From: Pseudanabaena mucicola FACHB-723 | GTDB lineage: Bacteria > Cyanobacteriota > Cyanobacteriia > Pseudanabaenales > Pseudanabaenaceae | Assembly (NCBI RefSeq): GCF_014696385.1 | Contig: NZ_JACJQB010000006.1 | Span: forward strand, 62,001 to 126,000 | Direction: 5' to 3' | DNA: 64,000 nucleotides | Shown here: one piece after another, positions 19,234 to 28,092 of the stretch | How positions within the stretch are numbered: the first letter of the stretch is position 1 | How the letters are laid out: every line of letters starts with the position of its first letter | Translations under genes and position numbers: made by a program | Notes under the pieces: model-generated | What the model was told of the DNA's origin: nothing | The model's input: the letters and a program-made list of their open reading frames with translations, nothing else | Databases searched by the model: none

Positions 19234-21273
19234 ATGGCGAATTTGTGGATTGAAGGTGGTACGCATAGTGGCAAAACTGAGCAGATTGTGCAGCAGTTTT
19301 GTGATTGGGCAGAAATGGATTTTGCCCATCAGTTTAATCCGCAAGCCGCATCCCAAAGAGTTTTAGTCTTTGCTGTCGATGCTCAGCAGCGCCGCAACCT
19401 CAGCAATCGCTTAATGCTAGCAACCCATGGAAAATATCCGATTACATCGGTAACGCCAATCAGCTTTTGCCAAAATGAAGTGCGCCTATTTTGGACTTTG
19501 CTAGTCAATAAACTAGATTTTAAAGCTCAGTTTCCCTTGTCACTAAGAATCGAGAATGAACAGGAATTAGCAGCTAAGCTTTGGAAAGATCGCCTTGACA
19601 GTGGCACTTTACAAATGGAAGGAATTGGTCGGGAACGCCTAGTCAGACGACTATTAGATCTCTTCCTATTGTCTGCCTATGCAGGGCGGGATATTCTAGA
19701 AATCCCTGCCATTCTGAATGCTGGCATTGAAATTAATCCGATTGATTCAACAGATCCCAACCTTGTAGGCAGTAGCTCAGATCAATGGCAGGAAATTGGT
19801 GAAGCCTTGCAGGAATGGCGAGCCTATTGCTGGGAAAAGGGCTTACTTACCTATGGCATTATTACCGATTTATTCACCCATCACTTACAGCCCCATCCAA
19901 CCTATCAACGGAAACTAAAGCAGAGATATCGCTATGTCATCGTCGATCGCGCCGACGAGATGCCAGCAATCACCTGTGACCTGTGTAAGTTCTTACTAGC
20001 ACATGATGCTCAAGGACTATTTACCTTCAATCCTGATGGGGCAGCAAGATTAGGGCTAGGTGCTGATCCTGAATATTGGCAAGAAATCAAAACAGAATGC
20101 AAAGTTGTTAGCTTACCCAAGGCAACGGATACCCTAGGCGCACAAATTGCTCAATCGGTGTTAGAGGTTGTGAGTGAGCCAATTTTGCAATGGAAGGAAC
20201 CTTACGACTCAGTACATTCCATTGAATCAGTTTCGAGGGCAAAACTATTTCGCAATGTTGCTGAGACAATTGAATCTGCGATTGCAAATGATATTAAAGC
20301 CAATGAAATCGCGATTATTGCCCCTGGATTAGACAACATTGCTCAATATGCGATCGCGGAAATTCTCCGCAAGAAAAACATCAACATCACCCCCCTCAAC
20401 GATCAACGCCCATTATCCTATTCAGCAAAAGTGCGATCGCTAATTACGTTGCTAACCTTGGTCTATCCCAACCTTGGGCAACTAGTGAGCCGCGATCATA
20501 TTGCCGAAATGTTAGTAGTCCTCACGGATGCGATCGATCCAGTCCGCGCAGGCATGTTAGCTGACTATTGCTTTGTAAGACATCCCGAAAATCCTCAACT
20601 ACTAGAAGCCGAAACCTACAATCAATGGAATCGTCTCGGCTATGAAGCCACTCAAGCCTATGAGCAGTTAAGACAATGGCTCAAAGATCAATCTCCTAAA
20701 GATGCCCCACTTCTATGCATTGATCGCGCAATTCAGCATTTCTTTAAACCACGCAAACTCAGTTATGAGCATACATCCACCTTACAGTCGCTAATTGAGA
20801 CAGCGCAACATTATTGGCAACTCGGATATCGCCTTGATCCTCATTTAGAGCGAGACGAATCGATGATCTTAGAAAACTTCATTCAACTAATTCGCCAAGG
20901 TACAGTCGCGGCTAATCCCTATGCACCCAATCTGCCTGAAGATAGTGTTGTGCTTGCCACAATTTTTCAATACCGCATGGCGAGACTATCGCATCGTTGG
21001 CAATTTTGGCTCGATGCCAGTTCAGAATTATGGCTACAGGGTGGCTCGGCGGCTCTATTTGCTGCGCCGCTATTTCTCAAGAATTGGCATGGCGGATTAT
21101 GGACAATCGAAAACCAACGCGATGTTGATATGCAACGTTTACAAAGATTGCTCAGGGACTTACTCGATCGCACCCAAGAGCAGATCTATCTCTGCCACAG
21201 TGAACTCAATACCAATGGACAACTCCAAAATGGCGTACTCCTTCCTCTAATTGAGATTAGCGCCACCGCATAG
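19234..21273 (+). CDS. P-loop NTPase of the UvrD/RecB-like superfamily, cyanobacterial type
   Basis: 679 aa. The start MANLWIEGGTHSGKTEQIVQ holds a Walker A (GGTHSGKT, residues 8-15). RYRYVIVDRADEMPAITCDL near residue 230 fits a Walker B in the position of the helicase DE motif, but with D-R-A-D-E spacing. KAKIR-like helicase motifs III-VI are hard to see; LSYSAKVRSLITLLTLVYP near 395 and YQYRMARLSHRWQFWLD-type text near 585 resemble AddB/RecB-like accessory proteins. There is no clear nuclease or cysteine cluster. It could be an inactivated helicase partner in recombination. The gene is divergent from the flavoprotein gene and lacks a clear ribosome site. Confidence 0.6.
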   Translation: MANLWIEGGTHSGKTEQIVQQFCDWAEMDFAHQFNPQAASQRVLVFAVDAQQRRNLSNRLMLATHGKYPITSVTPISFCQNEVRLFWTLLVNKLDFKAQFPLSLRIENEQELAAKLWKDRLDSGTLQMEGIGRERLVRRLLDLFLLSAYAGRDILEIPAILNAGIEINPIDSTDPNLVGSSSDQWQEIGEALQEWRAYCWEKGLLTYGIITDLFTHHLQPHPTYQRKLKQRYRYVIVDRADEMPAITCDLCKFLLAHDAQGLFTFNPDGAARLGLGADPEYWQEIKTECKVVSLPKATDTLGAQIAQSVLEVVSEPILQWKEPYDSVHSIESVSRAKLFRNVAETIESAIANDIKANEIAIIAPGLDNIAQYAIAEILRKKNINITPLNDQRPLSYSAKVRSLITLLTLVYPNLGQLVSRDHIAEMLVVLTDAIDPVRAGMLADYCFVRHPENPQLLEAETYNQWNRLGYEATQAYEQLRQWLKDQSPKDAPLLCIDRAIQHFFKPRKLSYEHTSTLQSLIETAQHYWQLGYRLDPHLERDESMILENFIQLIRQGTVAANPYAPNLPEDSVVLATIFQYRMARLSHRWQFWLDASSELWLQGGSAALFAAPLFLKNWHGGLWTIENQRDVDMQRLQRLLRDLLDRTQEQIYLCHSELNTNGQLQNGVLLPLIEISATA

Positions 21274-21297
21274 AAATAGAACAAGGGGCTTAAGCCC

Positions 21298-22257
21298 TCA
21301 GGCTAAAGATAAATCGCCAACTGCCTCCAGACGGCTGTATTTGCCAATGGATAGAAAAGATTCCTCTAGGGTTTGAGCAACGGTGGGACTAATCCAGCCC
21401 AATTGTTTTAACAAATGGATCGAAACCGCAGTCTTCGCTCGCTTCGAGCCATCCATCACTTTAATCGCCAGACCCAAACCTTCCCCAATGCGCCCCATAC
21501 ATTGCACCCCTTCAGCCCCTGATTTGCTAACAACTGCACCATTAGTGAGACGCATCAACTCCGTATCAAACTGACCATCACCAGAGACCATATCAGGATG
21601 TCTAGTCATCGCACGGGTGATCCGTTCTAAATGCAATTGATCGTGGGCAGACAGCAGAGCATAGAGTCTTGCTAATTGACTAATTTCCAAGAGATAGGTG
21701 GGAACGCCACAATCATCATGGGCGCAGATAAATTCCGCCGCAGGCATTTGCAACAAATCTGCCATGGTGTTGAGCGCTAGTTGCTGAACAGGATGCTGCC
21801 GATCCAGATAGGAGGAGATTTGCCAACCCTGTTGTTTACAGATGGCGATCATTCCTGCGTGCTTACCTGAGCAGTTATGTTGCAGTGGACTTTTTTGACA
21901 TTCGGGAACGGGACATTGCAACGCACTCGGCTCAACATCACAACGCCAGAGAATACTAAAAACCTGTCTGGCTTGGGCAATTGTGCCTTGATGCGATCCA
22001 CAAATGATGGCGAGATCGGTTTCTGAAAGATTAAAGCGCTCCTGTGCGCCAGTAATCGAAACAGGCAAAGCTTGAATTGGTTTGAGACAAGAACGGGCAA
22101 AGGTAGTTGTCTGGGGATCTCCTGCCGCCGACAAAACCCGACCTCTGGTATCAACTACCGCAGCTTGGCAAGAATGTACCGATTCAACTATGCCTTCGCG
22201 GAGCAATTGCACGGTAATTTTGTTTGCAGAAAAACGGTTGCGCTTGCCAAGATTCAT
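21298..22257 (-). CDS. asparaginase of the Rhizobium etli ReAV type
   Basis: About 319 aa from ATG 22257; a GTG at 22281 is a possible earlier start. Family signatures are TFARSCLKPIQALPV (Ser-x-x-Lys), IICGSHQG, HNCSGKHAGMIAICK (the Cys-Ser/Lys catalytic and zinc area), HDDCGVPTYLLE, and RHPDMVSGDGQFDTELM. This class, distinct from the bacterial type I/II asparaginases, hydrolyses asparagine to aspartate and ammonia, probably in the cytosol. It ends against the convergent P-loop gene, with a weak GGGCTTAAGCCC stem between the stops. Substrate is inferred from family only. Confidence 0.85.
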   Translation of the reverse strand: MNLGKRNRFSANKITVQLLREGIVESVHSCQAAVVDTRGRVLSAAGDPQTTTFARSCLKPIQALPVSITGAQERFNLSETDLAIICGSHQGTIAQARQVFSILWRCDVEPSALQCPVPECQKSPLQHNCSGKHAGMIAICKQQGWQISSYLDRQHPVQQLALNTMADLLQMPAAEFICAHDDCGVPTYLLEISQLARLYALLSAHDQLHLERITRAMTRHPDMVSGDGQFDTELMRLTNGAVVSKSGAEGVQCMGRIGEGLGLAIKVMDGSKRAKTAVSIHLLKQLGWISPTVAQTLEESFLSIGKYSRLEAVGDLSLA

Positions 22258-22351
22258 AATGTACTGCTTGAGGATCGCCACTATGATCCTACTTTAAGTT
22301 AGAGATCTATGTGAAGATATGTAACAGTTGTGTATTTGAATTAATTAAACT

Positions 22352-23245
22352 ATGCAGACAGTATCAGCAAGTACCGCACCGATTGCAGGCGAGTATTGGC
22401 TCTGGCGGGAACAAAAAGTCTATTTTGTGAAGGCGGGGACGAATACGCAGCGTCCACCATTGCTGTTAGTGCATGGCTTTGGGGCATCCACCGATCATTG
22501 GCGCAAAAATATTGCTGAACTCAGCCAAGACTTTGAAGTATACGCGATCGATTTGCTGGGTTTTGGTCGATCGCAAAAACCCGATTGGCAATATAGCGGC
22601 AATCTTTGGCGCGATCAGCTCCATGATTTTATTACTGAAAAAATTCAACGACCTGCGGTGATTGCGGGCAATTCCCTTGGTGGGTATTCCTCATTGTGCG
22701 TGGCAGCAGACTATCCGCAATCGGTGGCAGGCATCGTCTTACTCAATAGTGCAGGCCCATTTACCGATACCAATCCTTTAGGGGCGAAAAAAGTAAACCC
22801 TGTGCAGAAAGCGATTTCCAAAACTTTACAGGGTGTTTTGCGGCAGCCTTGGGCAAATCAATTACTGTTTAGCTTTGTGCGCCAAAAGTCTCGCATCCGT
22901 AGCACTCTGCAAAAAGTGTATTTGGATCAGTCGGCAGTGACCGATCAACTCGTCGAAGAAATTTATCGTCCATCCTGTGATCAAGGTGCGCCGCAGGTAT
23001 TTGCCTCTGTATTCAGTACGCCCCAAGGCAAAAAGGTGGATGAATTATTACAGGTGATGAGTTGTCCGCTATTGGTGATTTGGGGAGAAGGCGATCCTTG
23101 GATGAATTCCCGTGCCAGAGGGGCAAAGTTTCGTGAGTTTTACCCAACTTTGACGGAGCATTACATTAATGCTGGACATTGCCCCCATGATGAACGTCCA
23201 GAGTTAGTTAACCAATTAATTCGTGATTGGTACGCATTGATTTAA
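22352..23245 (+). CDS. alpha/beta hydrolase
   Basis: 297 aa, a typical single-domain hydrolase. LLLVHGFGASTDHWRKNIAE holds the oxyanion HG motif, IAGNSLGGYSSLCVAADYPQ the nucleophile elbow (Ser in GNSLGG), VIWGEGDPWMN the acid Asp, and INAGHCPHDERPELVN the catalytic His. Related chloroplast and cyanobacterial proteins act on pheophytin/chlorophyll breakdown products or lipids, but the substrate cannot be assigned. ATG 22352 is taken from the ORF; the N-terminus GEYWLWREQKVYFVKAG is typical of plant-type relatives. Confidence 0.85.
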   Translation: MQTVSASTAPIAGEYWLWREQKVYFVKAGTNTQRPPLLLVHGFGASTDHWRKNIAELSQDFEVYAIDLLGFGRSQKPDWQYSGNLWRDQLHDFITEKIQRPAVIAGNSLGGYSSLCVAADYPQSVAGIVLLNSAGPFTDTNPLGAKKVNPVQKAISKTLQGVLRQPWANQLLFSFVRQKSRIRSTLQKVYLDQSAVTDQLVEEIYRPSCDQGAPQVFASVFSTPQGKKVDELLQVMSCPLLVIWGEGDPWMNSRARGAKFREFYPTLTEHYINAGHCPHDERPELVNQLIRDWYALI

Positions 23246-23280
23246 TTTTTGGAAGCCCGCCTGCGGCGGGCTTCCAAAAA
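23246..23280. repeat. perfect 16-bp-arm hairpin after the hydrolase gene
   Basis: It starts immediately after the TAA of the hydrolase: TTTTTGGAAGCCCGCC, loop TGC, GGCGGGCTTCCAAAAA. The 3' side carries A rather than T residues on the plus strand, so it is a poor plus-strand terminator but would work on the minus strand or as an mRNA 3' stabiliser. The next start is at 23332. Confidence 0.65.
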
Positions 23281-23331
23281 AACGATGTTTGGCAGGAACT
23301 GCAAAAACTGTATAATCAGAACTTTGTGAAA

Positions 23332-23685
23332 ATGGCAACTTGGCAATGTATTAGCGGCTGTGGAGCTTGCTGCAATCTCAACCCTAGCGAGCGTCCCGAC
23401 CTCGAAGAATACCTCACTCCTGATGAATTGCGGCAATATTTGAGCATGGTCGGGAATGATGGCTGGTGCATCAATTTTGATCACCTCAATCGCAAATGTG
23501 GTATCTACGAGCAACGTCCCCGATTTTGCCGAGTTGAGCCTGAAACGTTTTACGACATGTTTGCGATTGAGCCAGAGGATCTTGATGAATTTGCGATCGC
23601 ATGTTGTGAAGAACATATTGAGTCAATCTATGGCGATCGCTCCCTAGAGTTACTAAGATTTCAGCAAGCAGTGGGTTGTGATTGA
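23332..23685 (+). CDS. YkgJ family cysteine-cluster protein
   Basis: 117 aa from ATG 23332 (MATWQCISGCGACCNLNPS). The frame is open further upstream to 23227, but that would run through the palindrome at 23246 and overlap the hydrolase. Cys residues in CISGCGACC, then CINFDHLNRKCGIYEQRPRFC, fit the family pattern CxxCxxCC ... C ... C thought to bind a metal or Fe-S cluster. DMFAIEPEDLDEFAIACCEE closes the domain. Function is unknown. It follows the hydrolase in the same direction. Confidence 0.85.
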   Translation: MATWQCISGCGACCNLNPSERPDLEEYLTPDELRQYLSMVGNDGWCINFDHLNRKCGIYEQRPRFCRVEPETFYDMFAIEPEDLDEFAIACCEEHIESIYGDRSLELLRFQQAVGCD

Positions 23686-23776
23686 GATCACTAGGGCGGG
23701 GCGATATTAGTCACACCAATATCACAAGTTTTACAGGATGCTTAGACTCATAGAGGTATCTATTTGGGAGACATCC

Positions 23777-23965
23777 ATGAATGATAGAAGCGTTATCAAG
23801 AACTTGGTAAGTCGTGCATTGCTCGTCAAGCGTCTTACCCCTGAACTAGAAAACATGATTAATCGCGAGCTTTCGGCTCAAGGTTACATCACTGACAATG
23901 ATTACGAGGCTTTGGAATATCTGATGCAAGCTGTTGATAAAGGTCAAGTGCAGCAAATTAGTTAG
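23777..23965 (+). CDS. small conserved cyanobacterial-type protein, function unknown
   Basis: 62 aa from ATG 23777 (MNDRSVIKNLVSRALLVKRL), chosen because GGGAG lies 8-10 nt before it. The protein is all-helical in look, with alternating Leu and charged residues and no Cys, signal peptide or membrane segment. It resembles small cytosolic proteins seen across cyanobacteria, but I cannot name a family. A minor inverted repeat GATATT/AATATC lies upstream at about 23702. Confidence 0.65.
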   Translation: MNDRSVIKNLVSRALLVKRLTPELENMINRELSAQGYITDNDYEALEYLMQAVDKGQVQQIS

Positions 23966-24046
23966 GGAATTTAAGTGGATTTGCTTCAAGCAATGATCTT
24001 AAATAAACCTGTAAACTAGATTTGCATAATCTTCAGCATTGCACAT

Positions 24047-25522
24047 ATGGGTTCTTTGACCTGCCAGCGACGACGTGACCTGCGATCGCAAATGCGCCAA
24101 TCAATTTCTTGGGCGCTGCTTTGTGTTGCAACGGGAATAGCGGCGGTCGCGGTGAATGCTTGCCAGCAGAAATCTACGACTTTAGACCCTTTGCCACAGC
24201 ACCCCAAAGTACAAGTTTTTTTTAACCACAATCAAGCAGCACGTTACACCGACCCCTATCGCAACATTGAGCGATTCGGTGATGACCTAGAGCGAGTTTG
24301 GGTTGATAACATCAATCAGGCTAAGACCAGTATTGATATTGCTGTCCAAGAGCTGCGTTTACCCAATATCTCTAGAGCAATTGTCGATGCCAAGTTGAGG
24401 GGAATCAAGGTTCGATTAATTTTAGAAAATAATTACAGCAAAGCTTGGAGTGAGTTTACACCGCAGCAAATTAACGACCTAAATCCCCGAGATCGTGAAC
24501 GTCACCAAGAATTTCAAAAATTTGCGGATATTAATAACGACGGTCAGTTAAGTGATGATGAACTAGACCGTCGCGATGGGTTGCGGCTGATTAAAGCCAC
24601 AAATGTGCCTTGGGTTGATGATACTGCGGATGGCTCGAAGGGCAGTGGGCTGATGCACCATAAATTTATGGTGGTCGATGATCGGTTAGTGCTGTTTGGG
24701 TCGGCCAATCTGACCATGAGCGATATCCATGGTGACTTCACTAGACCTGATACTAGGGGGAATGCTAATAATCTATTGCGGATTGACAGCCCAGACTTGG
24801 CGCAAAGATTTAAAAAAGAGTTTGAGCTAATGTGGGGAGATGGCCCCAATGGTAAGTCAGATAGTTTATTTGGTAACCAAAAGCAGTCACGGAAAATCGA
24901 TTATCTGATTGTGGATGGGGCGCAAATTCGGATTAAGTTTTCGCCTGATCCTAAGCAAACACCCCTAGAGCAAACTAGTAGTGGCATGATTGCCACTGCG
25001 ATCGCAGGTACAAAAAAGACTGTCGATATGGCTTTATTTGTTTATACCGATCAATATATTTCGACGATTCTAGAAGATCGGCAACAACAAAATATTCAAA
25101 TTCGCGCATTAATTGAGCCTCAATTTGCCTATCGAGATTACTCTGCGACCCTAAATATGTGGGGCTTACGGTCTGATCAATCCTGTAAAAAAGGGATAAA
25201 TAACGCATGGCAGAAGCCGATCAATACTGTGGGCATTCCTAATCTTGTAAAAGGGGATACACTGCATCACAAATTTGCAATTCTCGATCGCAATTTAGTG
25301 TTAACAGGTTCGCACAACTGGTCAGGTGCGGCGAACTATACCAACGATGAAGTTGTGGTGGCGATTCAAAATGATCTCGTGGCTGCCCATTATCAAAGGG
25401 AATATGATCGCCTGTATGCTAATGCCACCTTTGGCCCAACCGCCAAATTAGTGAAAGAAACAGCGAAAGGCTGCGCGACAAGATCCAAATCTGAACCTAC
25501 TCCTGAAGATACAGAATCGTGA
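24047..25522 (+). CDS. secreted phospholipase-D-family protein with an EF-hand calcium loop
   Basis: 491 aa. A hydrophobic N-terminal segment (about 18-38) ends in V-N-A-C39, a plausible lipobox. Two HKD motifs mark the phospholipase D/nuclease fold: HHKFMVVDDRLVLFGSANLT near 205 and HHKFAILDRNLVLTGSHN near 405. Between the first strand region and the first HKD, residues 161-172 are D-I-N-N-D-G-Q-L-S-D-D-E, a textbook 12-residue EF-hand loop. Similar bacterial proteins hydrolyse phosphodiesters of lipids or DNA; substrate is not determinable. The protein probably sits in the periplasm or outer membrane. No operon partner is evident. Confidence 0.85.
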   Translation: MGSLTCQRRRDLRSQMRQSISWALLCVATGIAAVAVNACQQKSTTLDPLPQHPKVQVFFNHNQAARYTDPYRNIERFGDDLERVWVDNINQAKTSIDIAVQELRLPNISRAIVDAKLRGIKVRLILENNYSKAWSEFTPQQINDLNPRDRERHQEFQKFADINNDGQLSDDELDRRDGLRLIKATNVPWVDDTADGSKGSGLMHHKFMVVDDRLVLFGSANLTMSDIHGDFTRPDTRGNANNLLRIDSPDLAQRFKKEFELMWGDGPNGKSDSLFGNQKQSRKIDYLIVDGAQIRIKFSPDPKQTPLEQTSSGMIATAIAGTKKTVDMALFVYTDQYISTILEDRQQQNIQIRALIEPQFAYRDYSATLNMWGLRSDQSCKKGINNAWQKPINTVGIPNLVKGDTLHHKFAILDRNLVLTGSHNWSGAANYTNDEVVVAIQNDLVAAHYQREYDRLYANATFGPTAKLVKETAKGCATRSKSEPTPEDTES

Positions 25523-25635
25523 GCAGTAACTTTGGCTAAGCTATTTAATTAGAATTATTGCGATCGCAATGCCTGAAGTTTTGTTAAGCTAGAATCTCTG
25601 AAATTCTGTGCGTCAATACTGCATCAACTACAAAT

Positions 25636-26973
25636 ATGGTCAATCTGGTTCAACCCGTCAAACCCACGATCGCATTTTCTCACTTGGGTTGTGAAAAGAA
25701 CCGCGTCGATACGGAACACATGTTAGGGCTGCTCGTGCAAGCAGGTTATCAAGTCGATAGCAACGAAGAATTAGCAGACTATGTAATCGTCAATACCTGT
25801 AGCTTTATTGAAGACGCTCGCCGCGAGTCGGTACGAACCTTAGTTGAACTTGCCGAAATGGGCAAACGGATCGTCATTGCTGGATGCATGGCACAACATT
25901 TTCAGCAAGAATTACTAGATGAAATTCCTGAAGCAGTTGCCCTTGTTGGTACTGGCGACTATCAAAAAATTGTTGATGTGATCGAACGTGCCGAAACAGG
26001 CGAACGGGTTACTGAAGTTACCCAAGTTCCCACCTATATTGCCGATGACACCGTACCGCGCTATCGCACCACCAATGAGGCAGTTGCCTATGTTCGTGTT
26101 GCCGAGGGTTGTGACTATCGCTGTGCATTTTGCATCATTCCCCACCTACGCGGCGATCAGAGATCCCGCACGATTGAGTCCATCGTGGCGGAATGCGAAC
26201 GATTAGCCAGTGAAGGGGTCAAGGAAATTATTTTGATTTCTCAAATCACCACTAACTATGGTTTAGATATTTATGGGCAACCTCGCCTTGCAGAGCTATT
26301 AACTGCCCTTGGACAGGTTGATGTACCTTGGATCAGGATGCATTACGCCTATCCCACAGGACTCACTCCCAAGGTGATTAATGCGATGAAGTCCACCCCC
26401 AATGTTGTTCCTTATCTTGATCTACCCTTGCAACACTCCCATCCTGATGTGCTGAGAGCCATGAATCGACCTTGGCAGGGACGAATCAATGACAAAATCA
26501 TGGAACAACTCAAGGCATCACTGCCCGATGCGATCGCTCGCACCACCTTTATTGTCGGTTTTCCGGGCGAAACCGAAGAGCAGTTTGAGCATTTATTAGA
26601 ATTTGTCAAACGCCACGAATTTGATCATGTTGGTGTATTTACCTTCTCAGCAGAAGAAGGTACACCTGCCTTTGACCTGCCGAACCAATTGCCTGAAGAA
26701 GTAAAACAAGAGCGTCGCGATCGGATCATGGCAGCGCAACAGGAAATTTCCTATAAAAGAAACCAGTTGGAAATTGGCAAAACCGTTGATGTCCTAATTG
26801 AGCAGGAAAATCCTAACACTGGTGAATTAATTGGTCGTTCCGCCAGATTCGCCCCTGATGTTGATGGGGTTGTCTATGTGCGCGATCCATTAGGTAAAGC
26901 GACTCTCGGTTCTATGTTTTCTGTGAAAATAACTGCGGCTGACCATTACGACTTATTTGGTGAGATTGTTTAA
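25636..26973 (+). CDS. rimO: ribosomal protein S12 methylthiotransferase RimO
   Basis: 445 aa, normal for RimO. The UPF0004 domain starts [20 protein letters not shown], with further Cys in [14 protein letters not shown] and IAGCMAQHF for one 4Fe-4S cluster. The radical SAM motif is [20 protein letters not shown]. The C-terminal TRAM domain begins near residue 375 ([17 protein letters not shown]). D-T-E-H after the first Cys separates RimO from MiaB. It methylthiolates an aspartate of ribosomal protein S12. A possible -10 TAGAAT lies in the 110-nt upstream gap. Confidence 0.95.
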   Translation: MVNLVQPVKPTIAFSHLGCEKNRVDTEHMLGLLVQAGYQVDSNEELADYVIVNTCSFIEDARRESVRTLVELAEMGKRIVIAGCMAQHFQQELLDEIPEAVALVGTGDYQKIVDVIERAETGERVTEVTQVPTYIADDTVPRYRTTNEAVAYVRVAEGCDYRCAFCIIPHLRGDQRSRTIESIVAECERLASEGVKEIILISQITTNYGLDIYGQPRLAELLTALGQVDVPWIRMHYAYPTGLTPKVINAMKSTPNVVPYLDLPLQHSHPDVLRAMNRPWQGRINDKIMEQLKASLPDAIARTTFIVGFPGETEEQFEHLLEFVKRHEFDHVGVFTFSAEEGTPAFDLPNQLPEEVKQERRDRIMAAQQEISYKRNQLEIGKTVDVLIEQENPNTGELIGRSARFAPDVDGVVYVRDPLGKATLGSMFSVKITAADHYDLFGEIV

Positions 26974-27008
26974 ACAGAATCCTAGAGAAACTTTTCTTAA
27001 TTTAAAAA

Positions 27009-27051
27009 CCAGCATATAAGTGGCAGTGAAACGCCGCCACTTATATGCTGG
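27009..27051. terminator. hairpin after rimO
   Basis: The 16-bp arms CCAGCATATAAGTGGC/GCCACTTATATGCTGG enclose an 11-nt loop, 35 nt past the rimO stop. There is no T-run, so it may be an mRNA end stabiliser as much as a terminator. Confidence 0.55.
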
Positions 27052-27140
27052 CTATTGCTCGGCTAAAGTAGCAGCGTAGCAAATTTTTGGTAGCTGCGAA
27101 TACATTGATTTTATTAAATTTATAGAATAATGATGTCTAG

Positions 27141-27186
27141 TAACTTTTATATAACTTTTTAAGGGTAAGTTACTAACTTTTATATA
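27141..27186. repeat. direct repeat TAACTTTTATATA spaced 33 bp
   Basis: Identical 13-mers start at 27141 and 27174, about three DNA turns apart, 210-250 nt upstream of the STAS gene. The spacing suits two molecules of a regulator on one face of the helix; this is inference. Confidence 0.45.
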
Positions 27187-27396
27187 TCTCTAAACGGTTA
27201 TAAGCCCTGAAAAAGAGGGAATAATTGAAGGCATAGAGAAAATCAAAGTGTCATCACAAAGGTAGAAATAAAGATCTACATTGTTGATTTATTGACCTAA
27301 TCCTGTATTGTCTAAGCACAATAACTTACTTATCGCACTTGGAAATTCATCACCGCAAGCAAGCACAACATCTCAAACAAATTAGCAGGAAAGACA

Positions 27397-27822
27397 ATGG
27401 ATACAATTTCTAAAGTTAACCAATTATCTTTACAGCAAGGTTTAGGTAACAAGAATGCGTTTGTGATCAAGCTTAGTAGTAGCAAATTTGATCATTTCGC
27501 AGCGTCTGAGTTGCTCGCTAAAATTGAATCTTGGGTTGCCGCCAATATGATGATGAGCAATAAAGATGTTCCAATCTTGATTGTGGATATGGAAAATGTC
27601 AGCTTTATTGACAGCGATGGTTTACAGAAGCTAGTAGCTGCATTGAGAATAATGAAATCACAGAATAGTAACTTGTTACTCTGTGCTCAACAGCCTTCTG
27701 TCCGTTTGGTATTTGAGATTTCGGGACTTGACCAATTGTTTGCGATTTTTTCTGATACACATACTTTCGATCTACAGGTTAATCCAAATCAATCTGTCGC
27801 AACTCCAGTGCTAAGTCTGTAA
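27397..27822 (+). CDS. STAS-domain protein (anti-sigma factor antagonist-like)
   Basis: 141 aa with one STAS domain at about 20-125: VIKLSSSKFDHFAASELLAK, ILIVDMENVSFIDSDGLQKL and NLLLCAQQPSVRLVFEISGL. In SpoIIAA-type proteins the phosphorylated residue is the second Ser of D-S-S-G-L; here the motif reads D-S-D-G-L, so that site is Asp. The first Ser remains. Such proteins usually bind anti-sigma/kinase partners and are reset by SpoIIE-type phosphatases; this one may be locked in a phospho-like state. It is a single gene with a long upstream region and AGGAAAGAC as ribosome site. Confidence 0.85.
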   Translation: MDTISKVNQLSLQQGLGNKNAFVIKLSSSKFDHFAASELLAKIESWVAANMMMSNKDVPILIVDMENVSFIDSDGLQKLVAALRIMKSQNSNLLLCAQQPSVRLVFEISGLDQLFAIFSDTHTFDLQVNPNQSVATPVLSL

Positions 27823-27933
27823 TCCTAATTTGCAATCCTCCTTCTCAATCAACAATACAAGCCATTATTAGAGAAGTCGATCAAGTCTTTAGCTTGCTGA
27901 GCTTTGTGTCACTAGCCAAGCAAGTTTTGTCAT

Positions 27934-27986
27934 AAAACCAGAAGCAGAATTGCGGCGCAAAGCGCCGCAATTCTGCTTCTGGTTTT
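27934..27986. repeat. 53-nt perfect palindrome between STAS and crtQ
   Basis: Arms of 25 bp starting AAAACCAGAAGCAGAATTGC pair around GCGCAAAGCGC. Outside it the right flank TTGGTTTGCTGTAAGTGCC, read in reverse, resembles the tag beside other palindromes in this window (AAACCAAAAC next to the stem). It lies 112 nt after the STAS stop and 107 nt before crtQ. Confidence 0.7.
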
Positions 27987-28092
27987 GGTTTGCTGTAAGT
28001 GCCAAAAACTACAAGCCATATCCCCTATGACCAAAACAAGATTACAATATGTTAAGCAAACGTAACGACAGTATAAAGGTCGAACATAAGAC

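Larger units (their letters stand above)
26974..27396. other. long non-coding gap upstream of the STAS gene
   Basis: It holds the hairpin at 27009-27051, a pair of direct repeats at 27141-27186, and AT-rich sequence with no open frame worth calling. CTAATCCTGTATTGTCTAAG near 27298 could contain a promoter. AGCAGGAAAGAC before 27397 supplies the ribosome site of the STAS gene. Confidence 0.5.

Noticed and set aside
23227-23331. Longer start for the YkgJ-type protein
   Set aside because: It would run through a perfect hairpin and overlap the hydrolase gene; the conserved Cys region begins just after ATG 23332.
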